Notes: generated by a model not told the origin, from the letters alone. Counted from the first letter of the stretch, positions 25,404 to 34,440 are shown. The stretch is 64,000 nucleotides of DNA from Aquaspirillum sp. LM1 (GCF_002002905.1 NZ_CP019509.1:1364001-1428000); one strand, 5' to 3'. Made by a program: numbers and translations.

Positions 25404-25850
25404 ATCCCAACACCCCCAGCAACCCCGCCCCCGACGGGCGGTCCCGCCGATGAATCCGCCATAGCGTGCGCGTCAGCACCGGCAGGTCGGCGCGCAGTTC
25501 CACCAGCGCGCCGCTGGCCAGCAGTTCCGCCACCACGCGCCGTGACAGGCAGCTGACGCCCAGGCCGGCGGCGGCGGCGCGTTTGATGGCTTCGGAGTCG
25601 TCCAGCCAGGGGATGACTTCCAGCTCGGGGTGCTGGTATGGGCCTTCTACCAGGCCAAAATCCACGGTGCAGGCCAGCACGGCGGCACGAGTCGCGGGTG
25701 TTGGCCACGCGCAGGCTCAGCCGGCAATCCGGTTGCTGGCGGCGCAGCACCCCAGGCGCTGGGGCAGCAGGTAATTGGCGGCGGTGCTGCTGGCCACTCA
25801 GCCGATGGTGCGCGCCGATGCCCAGCGCGCCAGCGTAGCACCACCACATA
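25404..25850 (-). pseudogene. decayed LysR-type regulator, C-terminal remnant
   Basis: On the minus strand, fragments of a LysR substrate-binding domain follow one another in different frames: TAANYLLPQRLG, CRLSLRVANTRD, then LACTVDFGLVEGPYQHPELE and AAAAGLGVSCLSRRVVAELLASGALVELR. At least two frameshifts (near 25690 and near 25750) and loss of the N-terminal HTH show that it is dead. Removing the IS and one target copy joins the reading to GVLG followed by TAA, so the IS hit the last codons of the gene. Confidence 0.8.
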
Positions 25851-25967
25851 GGCGGCGCTCACCCAACTTATCACCCTGTCTACCCAGCTGCAAAGCTGCT
25901 TACCACCCACACCGTGCCACCCCTAATCAAGCTGCTGTTTTGTCAGCGGTTTTATTGTCGGGAAGCT

Positions 25968-25982
25968 TGGCACGCATCTTGT
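25968..25982 (+). promoter_or_regulatory. sigma-54 promoter of the hydrogenase operon
   Basis: TGGCACG-CATC-TTGT matches the -24/-12 consensus TGGCACG-N4-TTGC at all but the last base, with correct GG-N10-TG spacing. It lies about 60 bases before the small-subunit start. Hydrogenase structural operons in Ralstonia and rhizobia are transcribed from such promoters with an NtrC-type activator (HoxA/HupR), so this is a coherent assignment. No activator gene is in the window. Confidence 0.75.
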
Positions 25983-26041
25983 TGTCTTCTTGGCATGCAC
26001 TGAAGCTTTTCCCGCCACGTACATAAGGACAATAAGACGAG

Positions 26042-27142
26042 ATGGAGACTTTTTACAACGTGATGCGGCGTCAGGGGGTCACCCGTCGCAGCTTCCTCAA
26101 ATTTTGCAGCCTGACGGCCACCTCGCTCGGGCTGGGGTCGGCATTTGTGCCGAAAATTGCTCACGCACTGGAAACCAAGCCACGCGTGCCAGTGATCTGG
26201 CTGCACGGGCTGGAGTGCACCTGTTGCACCGAATCGTTCATCCGCTCGGCGCACCCGCTGGCCAAGGACGCGATTCTGTCGATGATCTCGCTGGATTACG
26301 ACGACACCATCATGGCGGCAGCTGGTCATCAGGCGGAAGCCATCCTGGAAGAAATCCAGCAAAAGTACAAAGGCAACTACATTCTGGCGGTGGAAGGCAA
26401 CCCGCCGCTGAATGAAGATGGCATGTTCTGCTTTCCCGGTGGTGAGCCGTTTGTGGAAAAACTCAAGCGCCTGTCCAAAGACGCCAAGGCGTTGATTGCC
26501 TGGGGTTCGTGCGCCTCCTGGGGCTGTGTGCAGGCGGCCAAGCCCAACCCCACCCGCGCCACGCCGGTACACCAGGTGATTCTGGACAAGCCGGTGATCA
26601 AGGTGCCGGGTTGCCCGCCGATTCCGGAAGTCATGGCGGCGGTGATCACCTATATGGTGACGTTTGACCGCATGCCCGATCTGGACCGCCAGGGCCGGCC
26701 CAAGATGTTCTACGGCCAGCGCATTCACGACAAATGCTATCGCCGCCCGCATTTCGACGCCGGCCAGTTTGTCGAGCAGTGGGACGACGAAGGCGCGCGC
26801 AAGGGCTATTGCCTGTACAAGGTGGGCTGCAAGGGCCCGACCACCTATAACGCCTGTTCCACCATTCGCTGGAATGACGGCGTGTCCTGGCCGGTGCAGT
26901 CTGGCCACGGCTGCCTGGGCTGCTCGGAAGATGGCTTCTGGGACAAGGGTTCGTTCTACGACCGGGTGACCGGGATTCCGCAATTCGGCATTGAGGCCAA
27001 CGCCGACACCATCGGCCTGACCGCCGCTGGCGGCGTGGGGGCTGCCATTGCCGCGCACGCGGCAGTGAGCGCGCTCAAGAGCACGGCGCTGAAAAAACAG
27101 GACCTGAAACCGATCGAGACCACCCAGCCGGAGGATAAATAA
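26042..27142 (+). CDS. hyaA: [NiFe] hydrogenase small subunit, O2-tolerant type
   Basis: This 366-residue electron-transfer subunit carries a Tat signal (RRSFLK near residue 15) that exports the folded complex, and a C-terminal membrane anchor region. The mature part matches Ralstonia HoxK closely. It has both supernumerary cysteines of the O2-tolerant enzymes: ECTCC (first pair region) and WGSCASWGC, which with VPGCPP supply six Cys to a [4Fe-3S] proximal cluster. Later cysteines bind the other clusters. It should oxidise periplasmic H2 and pass electrons to the cytochrome b subunit. Its stop overlaps the large-subunit start (TAATG). Confidence 0.96.
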   Translation: METFYNVMRRQGVTRRSFLKFCSLTATSLGLGSAFVPKIAHALETKPRVPVIWLHGLECTCCTESFIRSAHPLAKDAILSMISLDYDDTIMAAAGHQAEAILEEIQQKYKGNYILAVEGNPPLNEDGMFCFPGGEPFVEKLKRLSKDAKALIAWGSCASWGCVQAAKPNPTRATPVHQVILDKPVIKVPGCPPIPEVMAAVITYMVTFDRMPDLDRQGRPKMFYGQRIHDKCYRRPHFDAGQFVEQWDDEGARKGYCLYKVGCKGPTTYNACSTIRWNDGVSWPVQSGHGCLGCSEDGFWDKGSFYDRVTGIPQFGIEANADTIGLTAAGGVGAAIAAHAAVSALKSTALKKQDLKPIETTQPEDK

Positions 27143-28935
27143 TGAGCAGTTACACGACACAAGGGTTCTCGCTGGACAATAGCGGCCGCCGCGTGGTGGT
27201 GGACCCGGTCACCCGCATCGAAGGCCATATGCGTTGCGAGGTTAACCTCAACAGCCAGAACATCATCACCAATGCGGTGTCCACCGGCACCATGTGGCGC
27301 GGCCTGGAAGTGATTCTCAAGGGCCGTGACCCGCGTGACGCCTGGGCGTTTGTCCAGCGCATCTGCGGCGTGTGCACCGGTACCCACGCGCTGACCTCGG
27401 TACGTGCGGTGGAAAACGCCCTGGGTATTGCCATTCCGAAAAACGCCAACCTGATCCGCAACCTGATGCAGGCCACGCTGTATGTGCACGACCATCTGGT
27501 GCACTTTTATCACCTGCACGCGCTGGACTGGGTGGACGTGGTGTCGGCGCTGAAGGCTGACGCCAAAAAAACCAGCGAACTGGCGCAAAGCATTTCCAGC
27601 TGGCCGAACTCCAGCCCCGGTTACTTTCACGACCTGCAAATGCGGCTGAAAAAGTTTGTCGAATCCGGCCAGCTTGGCCCGTTCCGCAATGGCTACTGGG
27701 GCCATCCGGCCTACAAGCTGCCACCGGAAGCCAACCTGATGGCGGTGGCGCACTATCTGGAAGCGCTGGATTTCCAGAAGGAAATCGTCAAGATTCACGC
27801 CATTTTTGGCGGCAAGAACCCCCATCCGAACTGGCTGGTGGGCGGCATGCCGTGTGCCATCAATCTGGATGGCGTGGGGGCGGTGGGCGCGGTGAATATG
27901 GAGCGGCTGAACCTGGTCAAGGACATCATCGACCGCTCGATTGCCTTCTGCGAACAGGTGTATGTACCTGATCTGATTGCCATTGCCGGTTTTTACAAGG
28001 ATTGGTCCAAGATCGGCGGCGGCCTGGCCAGCCAGAGCCTGCTGTCCTACGGCGACTTCCCCAGCATTGCCAACGATTACAGCGAAAAAAGCCTGTTGCT
28101 GCCGCGTGGTGCCATCATCAATGGCAAGCTCACCGAAGTGCACCCGGTGGATCTCACCGCGCCGGAAGAAATTCAGGAGTTCGTCACTCACTCCTGGTAC
28201 AGCTACGGCGACGACAGCAAGGGCCTGCACCCGTGGGATGGCCGCACCGAGCCAAAATTCGAGCTGGGCAAGGGCCACAAGGGCACCAAGACCAAGATCG
28301 AACAGCTGGACGAATCGGCCAAGTATTCGTGGATCAAGTCGCCGCGCTGGAAGGGCCACGCCATGGAAGTGGGCCCGCTGGCCCGCTACGTGATTGGCTA
28401 TATGCAGAACAAGCCGGAATTCAAGGAGCCGGTGGACGCGCTGCTGAAAAAGCTGGATGCGCCGGTGGAAGCCTTGTTCTCCACCCTGGGTCGCACCGCC
28501 GCCCGGGGTCTGGAAAGCGTGTGGGCCGCGCACGAAATGCGCCGCAACTACGACGAGCTGATTGCCAACCTGAAGGCAGGCGACACTGCCACCGCCAATA
28601 TCGAAAAATGGGAGCCGTCCACCTGGCCCAAGCAGGTGAAGGGCGTGGGCTTTACCGAAGCGCCGCGCGGCGCGCTGGGCCATTGGCTGAAAATCGATAA
28701 CACCCGCATCGACAGCTACCAGTGCATCGTGCCCACCACCTGGAACGCCGGCCCGCGTGACAACAAGGGCCAGATTGGTGCCTACGAAGCCAGCCTGATG
28801 AACACCCAGCTGGCCAAGCCGGATGAGCCGCTGGAAATCCTGCGCACCCTGCACAGCTTCGACCCCTGCCTGGCCTGCTCGACGCATGTCATGAGCCCGG
28901 AAGGTGAAGAGCTGGTGCGCGTGGCTGTGCGCTAA
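27142..28935 (+). CDS. hyaB: [NiFe] hydrogenase large subunit
   Basis: The 597-residue subunit holds the Ni-Fe(CN)2CO site. The two ligand motifs are RICGVC (Cys75 and Cys78) and DPCLAC (Cys576 and Cys579) near the end. After His582 a 15-residue tail ([15 protein letters not shown]) remains, which a HyaD/HoxM-type endopeptidase must cut off after nickel insertion. No such protease nor any hyp gene is in this window, so maturation must depend on genes elsewhere. Group 1 membrane-bound uptake hydrogenases are the closest relatives. Confidence 0.96.
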   Translation: MSSYTTQGFSLDNSGRRVVVDPVTRIEGHMRCEVNLNSQNIITNAVSTGTMWRGLEVILKGRDPRDAWAFVQRICGVCTGTHALTSVRAVENALGIAIPKNANLIRNLMQATLYVHDHLVHFYHLHALDWVDVVSALKADAKKTSELAQSISSWPNSSPGYFHDLQMRLKKFVESGQLGPFRNGYWGHPAYKLPPEANLMAVAHYLEALDFQKEIVKIHAIFGGKNPHPNWLVGGMPCAINLDGVGAVGAVNMERLNLVKDIIDRSIAFCEQVYVPDLIAIAGFYKDWSKIGGGLASQSLLSYGDFPSIANDYSEKSLLLPRGAIINGKLTEVHPVDLTAPEEIQEFVTHSWYSYGDDSKGLHPWDGRTEPKFELGKGHKGTKTKIEQLDESAKYSWIKSPRWKGHAMEVGPLARYVIGYMQNKPEFKEPVDALLKKLDAPVEALFSTLGRTAARGLESVWAAHEMRRNYDELIANLKAGDTATANIEKWEPSTWPKQVKGVGFTEAPRGALGHWLKIDNTRIDSYQCIVPTTWNAGPRDNKGQIGAYEASLMNTQLAKPDEPLEILRTLHSFDPCLACSTHVMSPEGEELVRVAVR

Positions 28936-28950
28936 CCCGGAGGATGGCAA

Positions 28951-29658
28951 ATGAAAACCTATGGTTTTGATGGCGACGCACCCGCGCAGGCGGGCCGGCG
29001 CAAGGTCACCTCGGTGTATGTGTACGAAGCGCCGCTGCGCTTGTGGCACTGGGTCACCGTGCTGTGCATCATCGTGCTGTCGGTCACTGGCTACCTGATT
29101 GGCAAGCCACTGCCCAGCGTGCCGGGTGAGGCAACCTTCAACTATGTGATGGGCTATATCCGTTTTGCCCACTTTACCGCCGGTTATATTCTGGCTGTGG
29201 GGTTGGTCGGACGGCTGTACTGGGCGCTGGTGGGCAACCACCACGCCCGGGAAATCATCCTGGTGCCGGTGTGGGACAAACAGTGGTGGAAAGAATTTCT
29301 CTTTGAAATCCGCTGGTATCTGTTTCTGGAGCGCTATCCGAAAAAGTACATCGGCCACAACCCGGTGGGCCAGATTGCCATGGCCAGCTTTTTGTGGATT
29401 ACCCTGTTCATGTGCGTGACCGGTTTTGCCCTGTACGGCGAAGGCACCGGTGCCGGCAGCTGGGCGCACAGCATGTTTGGCTGGGTGATTGGCGCGTTTG
29501 GCAGCAGCCTGGACGTGCACAACTGGCACCGGCTGGCCATGTGGGGAATTGTGCTGTTTGTGATGGTGCATGTGTACGCCGCCATCCGCGAGGACATCAT
29601 GTCCAAGCAGAGCATGATTTCCACCATGGTCAGCGGTTTCCGCATGTTCAAGGACTGA
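28951..29658 (+). CDS. hyaC: Ni/Fe-hydrogenase b-type cytochrome subunit
   Basis: The 235-residue integral-membrane protein has four hydrophobic helices with the haem-ligating histidines expected of HyaC/HoxZ: LWHW in the first helix, FAHFTAGY in the second, and NWHRLAMW with VHVYAA towards the end. It anchors the hydrogenase and passes electrons from H2 to quinone. The ATG has GGAGGAT eight bases upstream, and the gap to hyaB is 15 bases. Confidence 0.94.
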   Translation: MKTYGFDGDAPAQAGRRKVTSVYVYEAPLRLWHWVTVLCIIVLSVTGYLIGKPLPSVPGEATFNYVMGYIRFAHFTAGYILAVGLVGRLYWALVGNHHAREIILVPVWDKQWWKEFLFEIRWYLFLERYPKKYIGHNPVGQIAMASFLWITLFMCVTGFALYGEGTGAGSWAHSMFGWVIGAFGSSLDVHNWHRLAMWGIVLFVMVHVYAAIREDIMSKQSMISTMVSGFRMFKD

Positions 29659-29667
29659 GGACGCACG

Positions 29668-29994
29668 ATGAACGCGCCCCTGCCCTCCCTCGCCCGCTGG
29701 CCCGCGTTTGGCGGCAACCGCGCCCCCTTGCATCCGGGGCGCTTTCTCGCCACCCGCATCCTGGCCCCGCTGGGCCTGAGCCAGCTGGCGGCGGCGCAGG
29801 CGCTGGGCATGTCGCGCCGTCGGCTGAACGAAATGATCCATGGCCGTCGCGCCATCACCCCGGACACCGCCTTGCGGCTGGCCGCGTGTTTTGGCGTGGA
29901 CGCCGGCTTCTGGCTGCATTTGCAGGCGGATTGGGATTTGTATACGGCCCGTCGCCAGCTGACTCCGCATAAAAACAGCCTGGAAGCGGCTTAG
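29668..29994 (+). CDS. HigA-like Xre-family HTH protein without HigB partner
   Basis: This 108-residue protein matches the HigA antidote family (start LHPGRFLATRILAPLGLSQLAAAQALGMSRRRLNEMIHGRRAITPDTALRLAACFG, a complete HTH at about residues 38-75). A HigB toxin would normally precede it; here the preceding gene is the hydrogenase cytochrome, nine bases away, with the ribosome-binding site overlapping its stop. It is therefore probably transcribed with the hydrogenase. It may be a repurposed DNA-binding regulator. A terminator follows. Confidence 0.8.
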   Translation: MNAPLPSLARWPAFGGNRAPLHPGRFLATRILAPLGLSQLAAAQALGMSRRRLNEMIHGRRAITPDTALRLAACFGVDAGFWLHLQADWDLYTARRQLTPHKNSLEAA

Positions 29995-30028
29995 TGCGGT
30001 ATTCGCGCAGGCAGACGTCTTGTGTCTC

Positions 30029-30058
30029 TTGCCCCGGCATCTGCTGGGGCAATTTTTT
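30029..30058 (+). terminator. intrinsic terminator of the hydrogenase-higA operon
   Basis: Stem TTGCCCC / GGGGCAA with a ten-base loop, followed by six T (30053-30058), 34 bases after the HigA-like gene stop. Confidence 0.8.
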
Positions 30059-30135
30059 GCCGTGCGAACCATTGCCCATGCGGGCCCCCGGCGTAGCGGC
30101 GTGTAGCCGGCTGGCCGGGCGTGGCGATGCCAGTG

Positions 30136-31119
30136 CTACCCTGCCGCCTGCACCGCCATCGCCAGCGCCCGACCGCTTAGCCAGGCGTCTTCAATCCGTG
30201 TACCCAGGCACCAGTCACCGCACAGCCCCAGGCCAATATCCGCTGCGTAGACCTGTCCCAGTGTCAGCGGATTGGCCGCCTGCCCATACAGCCAGCGGTG
30301 GGCGCTGCGGCGGCTGACCTCCACTTCGACATCCACCAGGTCAGCAAATGCAGCGTGCAGCAATGCGGCCACCTGCTCGGCGCGGGTGTCCAGTTGCTGC
30401 TGCGACCAGGCCGGGGTGGCGTGAATCACCCAGCCTTCACGGCCCGTGCGTCCTGGCTTGCTGGTATTGCGCGCCAGCCAGCGAATCGGGCCGTGCTCCA
30501 CCCAGGCGGCGTCAATTGGCAGCGGCAGGCGGTCTGGCAGTTCCAGCATGGCCGCCCAGCATGGCTCCATCGCCACGCTGGCAGCCAGCGCCTGCAGTTC
30601 CGGGGCTGGGCCAAGCAGGGCCGCAGCCTGCGCGGGCGGGACAGCCAGCAGCACCTGGCGGGCCAGCCAGGCGGGCTGGTCGTCGGCAAAGCTGAGCTGC
30701 CAGCCTTGTTCCTGGCGCTGCAATGCCACCAGCCGCTGCCCCAGCGCAACGTCCAGACCATCGGCCAGGCTGCGGCACAGGCTGCTCATGCCTGGTTGCG
30801 GCACATAACGCTGTTCCGGATAGGCGGGTGTCTGGCCCTCTGCACGCCACTGCACCACCTGGCCGGTCCAGGCGGCGCAGCGGCCATCTACCAGCCAGCG
30901 CGCCACTTCGGCGATAAAGTCGGGGTGGCGGGCGGTAAAATATTGCGCGCCGTGGTCGATGGCAAACTGCTCGCCACGCCGGGTGGCCATGCGCCCACCC
31001 ATGCCCTTGCTTTTGTCAAACAGCTGCACCTGATAGCCGGCGGCGGCCAGCTGGCGGGCGCAGGTCACCCCGGCCAGACCTGCGCCAATCACGGCAATGT
31101 CGGTATGAAAGGCCAACAT
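30136..31119 (-). CDS. FAD-dependent oxidoreductase, renalase-like
   Basis: The 327-residue flavoprotein starts with a Rossmann FAD-binding motif (IAVIGAGLAGVTCARQL), followed by KSKGMGGRMATRR and DHGAQYFTAR, which match bacterial renalase-type enzymes. Those enzymes oxidise off-pathway isomers of NAD(P)H back to NAD(P)+. The C-terminal GLCGDWCLGTRIEDAWLSG completes the FAD site. The ATG at 31119 has AGGAG seven bases upstream, while the ATG at 31125 would be one base from it. It lies downstream of fnr on the same strand with 148 bases between. The exact substrate is inferred from similarity of motifs only. Confidence 0.8.
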   Translation of the reverse strand: MLAFHTDIAVIGAGLAGVTCARQLAAAGYQVQLFDKSKGMGGRMATRRGEQFAIDHGAQYFTARHPDFIAEVARWLVDGRCAAWTGQVVQWRAEGQTPAYPEQRYVPQPGMSSLCRSLADGLDVALGQRLVALQRQEQGWQLSFADDQPAWLARQVLLAVPPAQAAALLGPAPELQALAASVAMEPCWAAMLELPDRLPLPIDAAWVEHGPIRWLARNTSKPGRTGREGWVIHATPAWSQQQLDTRAEQVAALLHAAFADLVDVEVEVSRRSAHRWLYGQAANPLTLGQVYAADIGLGLCGDWCLGTRIEDAWLSGRALAMAVQAAG

Positions 31120-31267
31120 GCGCATGCTCCTGAAGATGGCTTGAGCGGGCCATTGTGCGCGTTCGGCGTATTTTTGTATAGGACAAACAGGCAAATGGAG
31201 CCGAACAAAACCCCCGCGCCAGGCGGGGGTGAGTGTGTCCAGCCAGCGATGGCGTCAGCGCAGCAGG

Positions 31268-32041
31268 CTACATGGCATGGGCGTGGCTTTGCTGGCTGCC
31301 CGAGCAGCCAGAAATCAGCGCCTTGAGCGCTGCCGGCTGAATCAGCTGGATATGCTTGTGCTCGACAGTGATCCAGCCATTGGCCTGAAAGCGCGACAGC
31401 GTGCGGCTGACGGTTTCCAGTTTCAGCCCGAGGAAGGAGCCGATTTCTTCCCGGCTCATGCGCAGGATGAAATCATTGGCGGCAAAGCCCCGGGTGGAAA
31501 AACGCAGCGACAGGTTGAGCAGGAACGCCGCCAGCCGCTCTTCGGCCTTCATGTTGCCCAATAACAACATCACCGACTGATCGCGGACAATTTCGCGGCT
31601 CATCAAACGGAAAAAATGATGTTGTAAACTGGGAATGTCACGGCCAAGGCTTTCCATCCGCGAAAACGGCAGCTCGCACACTTCACTGTCTTCCAGCGCA
31701 ATGCTGTCGCAGCCGTGGGCGTTGGCCGAGATGCCGTCCAGGCCCAGCAGCTCGCCAGACATGTGAAAGCCAGTCACCTGTTCGCGGCCATCATGGCTGC
31801 CCACACAGGTTTTGAAAAAGCCGGTACGCACGGCAAATACCGACTTAAAGCCTTCTCCTGCACGGAACAGGTATTCGCCGCGCTTGAGCCGGCGCGACTG
31901 GCGGATCACCGCATCCAGCTGCGACATTTCTTCGCGGCTCAGGCCGATGGGCAGGCAAAGCTCGCGCAAACTGCAATTCGAGCAGGACACCTTAAGGGTG
32001 TGAATCGGGATATTGGTATGTTCAACCATGGTATTTCGCAT
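31268..32041 (-). CDS. fnr: FNR/Anr-type oxygen-sensing transcription regulator
   Basis: The 257-residue regulator carries all four [4Fe-4S] ligands at the same positions as E. coli FNR: Cys20, Cys23, Cys29 (CSNCSLRELC) and Cys122 (EVCELPF). This match in numbering supports the ATG at 32041. A cyclic-nucleotide-binding-like fold follows, then a dimer helix and the HTH (REEIGSFLGLKLETVSRTLSRFQ), whose recognition residues are like those of FNR. It should switch on anaerobic genes when oxygen is low. A FNR-box lies in the divergent region shared with hemN. Confidence 0.95.
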   Translation of the reverse strand: MRNTMVEHTNIPIHTLKVSCSNCSLRELCLPIGLSREEMSQLDAVIRQSRRLKRGEYLFRAGEGFKSVFAVRTGFFKTCVGSHDGREQVTGFHMSGELLGLDGISANAHGCDSIALEDSEVCELPFSRMESLGRDIPSLQHHFFRLMSREIVRDQSVMLLLGNMKAEERLAAFLLNLSLRFSTRGFAANDFILRMSREEIGSFLGLKLETVSRTLSRFQANGWITVEHKHIQLIQPAALKALISGCSGSQQSHAHAM

Positions 32042-32057
32042 GAACGGTGACCTGAGC

Positions 32058-32071
32058 TTGATGCATGTCAA
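32058..32071. promoter_or_regulatory. FNR/Anr box between fnr and hemN
   Basis: TTGATGCATGTCAA matches the consensus TTGAT-N4-ATCAA at nine of ten defined bases. It lies 17 bases from the fnr start and 55 bases from the hemN start. It could serve fnr autoregulation, oxygen control of hemN, or both. Standard -10 spacing to either gene is not obvious. Confidence 0.65.
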
Positions 32072-32089
32072 ACCATACTTAACAGGTTT

Positions 32090-32106
32090 GTTGCAAAGTT
32101 TGCAAC
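32090..32106. promoter_or_regulatory. perfect 17-bp palindrome before hemN
   Basis: GTTGCAAAGTTTGCAAC is a perfect inverted repeat (8-bp arms around one G) ending 20 bases before the hemN start. Its ends resemble TTG...CAA, so it may be a second binding site for a CRP/FNR-family regulator, or an operator of another repressor. No T-run follows, so it is not a terminator. Confidence 0.45.
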
Positions 32107-32125
32107 CTGCCCAAGGAATTTTCTG

Positions 32126-33538
32126 ATGACTGCAACAACTGCTATGCTGGCGCCGACTCGTTGTGAGTTTGACCGCGCCTTGATTGAAAAACTCGACGGC
32201 TATGGCCCGCGCTACACGTCGTACCCGACGGCAGACAGGTTTCATACCGGTTTTACCGAGCGTGATTATCGGCATTGGCTACAACAGAGGCAAATTGGCG
32301 CAAGCGCCTGGCCGTTGTCCCTGTATGTGCATCTGCCTTTCTGTAATACCGTGTGTTACTACTGCGCCTGTAACAAGGTCATCACCAAAGACCGCTCAAA
32401 AGCAGACATCTACCTCGATTATCTCGAAAAAGAGCTGACTTTGCACGCAGAAGCGTTAGGTGACGGCGTGCGCGAGGTGGCGCAGTTGCATTTTGGTGGC
32501 GGCACGCCCACTTTTTTGAACGACGCCCAGCTTACCCGGCTGATGGCGGCGATTCGTCAGCACTTTCATTTGCAGACCGGCGGCGAGTTCTCCATCGAAA
32601 TCGACCCGCGCAAGGTCAGCGCCGACACCGTGCGCCTGCTGGCCAGCCTGGGCTTCAACCGCATGTCGGTGGGCGTGCAGGATTTCGACCCCGCCGTGCA
32701 GGCGGCAGTCAACCGCATCCAGAGCGAGGCAGAAACCCGGCTGGTGATCGACACCGCCCGCGCTGCCGGCTTTAAATCGGTCAGCATCGACCTGATCTAT
32801 GGCCTGCCGCTGCAAACCGTCGACAGCGTGATGCGCACCGTCGAACGGGTGCTGGCCATGGACCCCGACCGGCTGGCCATCTACAACTACGCCCACCTGC
32901 CGCATATGTTCATGCCGCAACGACGCATCAACGAGGCCGAACTACCCAGCGCCGAAGTCAAGCTGGACATTTTGCAGGCCGTGGTCACCCGGCTGACCGA
33001 TGCCGGTTATGTGTTCATTGGCATGGACCACTTTGCCAAACCGGATGATGACCTGTCGGTGGCACTTAAGCAAGGCCGGCTGCAACGGAATTTCCAGGGT
33101 TACTCCACCCACGCCGACCACGACCTGCTTGGCATCGGCGTTTCCGCCATCGGCAAGCTTGGCCCCACCTACAGCCAGAACGTGCGCACGCTGGACGAAT
33201 ACTACGGCGCGCTGGATGCCAACCTGCTGCCCACCCTGCGCGGCATGGTGCTGACCGAAGACGATATTTTGCGCCGCAACATCATCCAGCGGCTGATGTG
33301 CCAGTTTGCCCTGTCCAAAGAAGCCGTTGAAGAAGTTCACGCCATCGACTTTGCCGGCTACTTTGCCCCGGAACTGGAACAACTGGCCGAATACGAACGC
33401 CACGGCATGCTCACCATCGACAAGGAATGGATTACCGTCACCCCCAGGGGGCGTTTTCTGATCCGCACCATCGCCATGGTGTTTGACCGCCATCTGCGCG
33501 AAAAACAGGCTCAGGCGCGCTATTCCCGCGTGATTTGA
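32126..33538 (+). CDS. hemN: oxygen-independent coproporphyrinogen III oxidase
   Basis: The 470-residue radical-SAM enzyme converts coproporphyrinogen III to protoporphyrinogen IX without oxygen. The motif FCNTVCYYCAC supplies the CxxxCxxC ligands of the SAM-bound [4Fe-4S] cluster. The start YGPRYTSYPTADRF and the C-terminal HemN domain are complete, and the length agrees with true HemN rather than HemW. AAGGAA lies seven bases before the ATG. The divergent fnr gene and FNR box suggest that it is induced at low oxygen, when HemF cannot work. Confidence 0.96.
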   Translation: MTATTAMLAPTRCEFDRALIEKLDGYGPRYTSYPTADRFHTGFTERDYRHWLQQRQIGASAWPLSLYVHLPFCNTVCYYCACNKVITKDRSKADIYLDYLEKELTLHAEALGDGVREVAQLHFGGGTPTFLNDAQLTRLMAAIRQHFHLQTGGEFSIEIDPRKVSADTVRLLASLGFNRMSVGVQDFDPAVQAAVNRIQSEAETRLVIDTARAAGFKSVSIDLIYGLPLQTVDSVMRTVERVLAMDPDRLAIYNYAHLPHMFMPQRRINEAELPSAEVKLDILQAVVTRLTDAGYVFIGMDHFAKPDDDLSVALKQGRLQRNFQGYSTHADHDLLGIGVSAIGKLGPTYSQNVRTLDEYYGALDANLLPTLRGMVLTEDDILRRNIIQRLMCQFALSKEAVEEVHAIDFAGYFAPELEQLAEYERHGMLTIDKEWITVTPRGRFLIRTIAMVFDRHLREKQAQARYSRVI

Positions 33539-33545
33539 CCCCCTG

Positions 33546-34427
33546 ATGCCGCACTGGTTCTGGCCGCTGCTTGGCCTGGCGGCGCTGCTGGCTGCCGGGC
33601 GGGCCGGCAAAGCCTGGCTGCTAAGCCGCCTGCGCCGCAGCCTGACCCCGGAGCGGGTGCAGCGGCCCTACGCCCTGCCCGCCGTGCAGCGCGTGTTGCA
33701 ACCGTGCCGGATTGCCACGGTGGGTGCGCGTCAGCTGGCCGGCTGGTACAGCCCGCCCTCCACCCCCACCACACCCATCCTGATTGTGGCGCATGGCTGG
33801 GGCAGCAGCGCCGCGCTGATGCTGCCGCTGATTGCCCCACTGCACGCCACCGGCTACGGCATTCTGGCCTACGATGCCCGCTGCCACGGCCATAGCGACG
33901 ACGACAGCTACAGCGCGCTACCACGCTTTGCCGAAGACCTCGACGCCGCGCTGGACTGGCTGGCGGGTCAGCAGGGGGCCAATGCCGCCCCGCGCTGGCT
34001 GCTCGGCCATTCGGTGGGCGCTGCCGCCTGCCTGTGGGTGGCCCGCCGCCGTCCGGGCGTGGCCGGCGTCATCAGCCTGTCGGCGTTTGCCCATCCCGGC
34101 GAACTGATGCGGCGCTGGCTGACGGCCAGGCATATTCCCTACTGGCCGCTGGGCCACTGGCTGCTGGCGCAGATTCAGCAGATCATCGGCCACCGCTTTG
34201 ATGCCATCGCCCCGCTGGCGCACCTGCCACACCTGCGCTGCCCGGTGCTGCTGATTCATGGTCTGAACGACAGCACCGTCCCGGTCAGCGACGCCCACCG
34301 CCTGCACGCCGCCGCCAGTCATGCTGGCGTGGCGTTATGCTGCCTGCCCGGCGACCACGAGCGCCCGGATAATCTGGAGGATTGCGTGGTGCAGATTCAG
34401 CGCTTTATCCAGCAGCACAGCGACTGA
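33546..34427 (+). CDS. alpha/beta hydrolase
   Basis: This 293-residue protein has an N-terminal hydrophobic segment (probably a membrane anchor, about residues 3-20) and then an alpha/beta-hydrolase fold: VAHGWGSSAALM (oxyanion region), the nucleophile elbow GHSVGA, LIHGLNDSTVPVSDAHRL (acid) and GDHERPD (histidine). The full triad is thus present. It follows hemN by seven bases and may be co-transcribed. The substrate is unknown. Confidence 0.85.
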   Translation: MPHWFWPLLGLAALLAAGRAGKAWLLSRLRRSLTPERVQRPYALPAVQRVLQPCRIATVGARQLAGWYSPPSTPTTPILIVAHGWGSSAALMLPLIAPLHATGYGILAYDARCHGHSDDDSYSALPRFAEDLDAALDWLAGQQGANAAPRWLLGHSVGAAACLWVARRRPGVAGVISLSAFAHPGELMRRWLTARHIPYWPLGHWLLAQIQQIIGHRFDAIAPLAHLPHLRCPVLLIHGLNDSTVPVSDAHRLHAAASHAGVALCCLPGDHERPDNLEDCVVQIQRFIQQHSD

Positions 34428-34440
34428 ATGCTTTGACAAT

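Noticed and set aside
25989-26005. A second TGGCATG near the hydrogenase promoter
   Set aside because: The -12 part (GAAG) does not fit sigma-54 spacing or sequence; the element at 25968 is much better.
29668-29994. Complete HigBA toxin-antitoxin pair
   Set aside because: Only the HigA-like part is present; the upstream gene is the hydrogenase cytochrome and the downstream one a flavoprotein on the other strand.
26956-30072. Antisense open frame of about 1000 codons across the hydrogenase genes
   Set aside because: It is again a shadow of codon bias over three well-supported sense genes.
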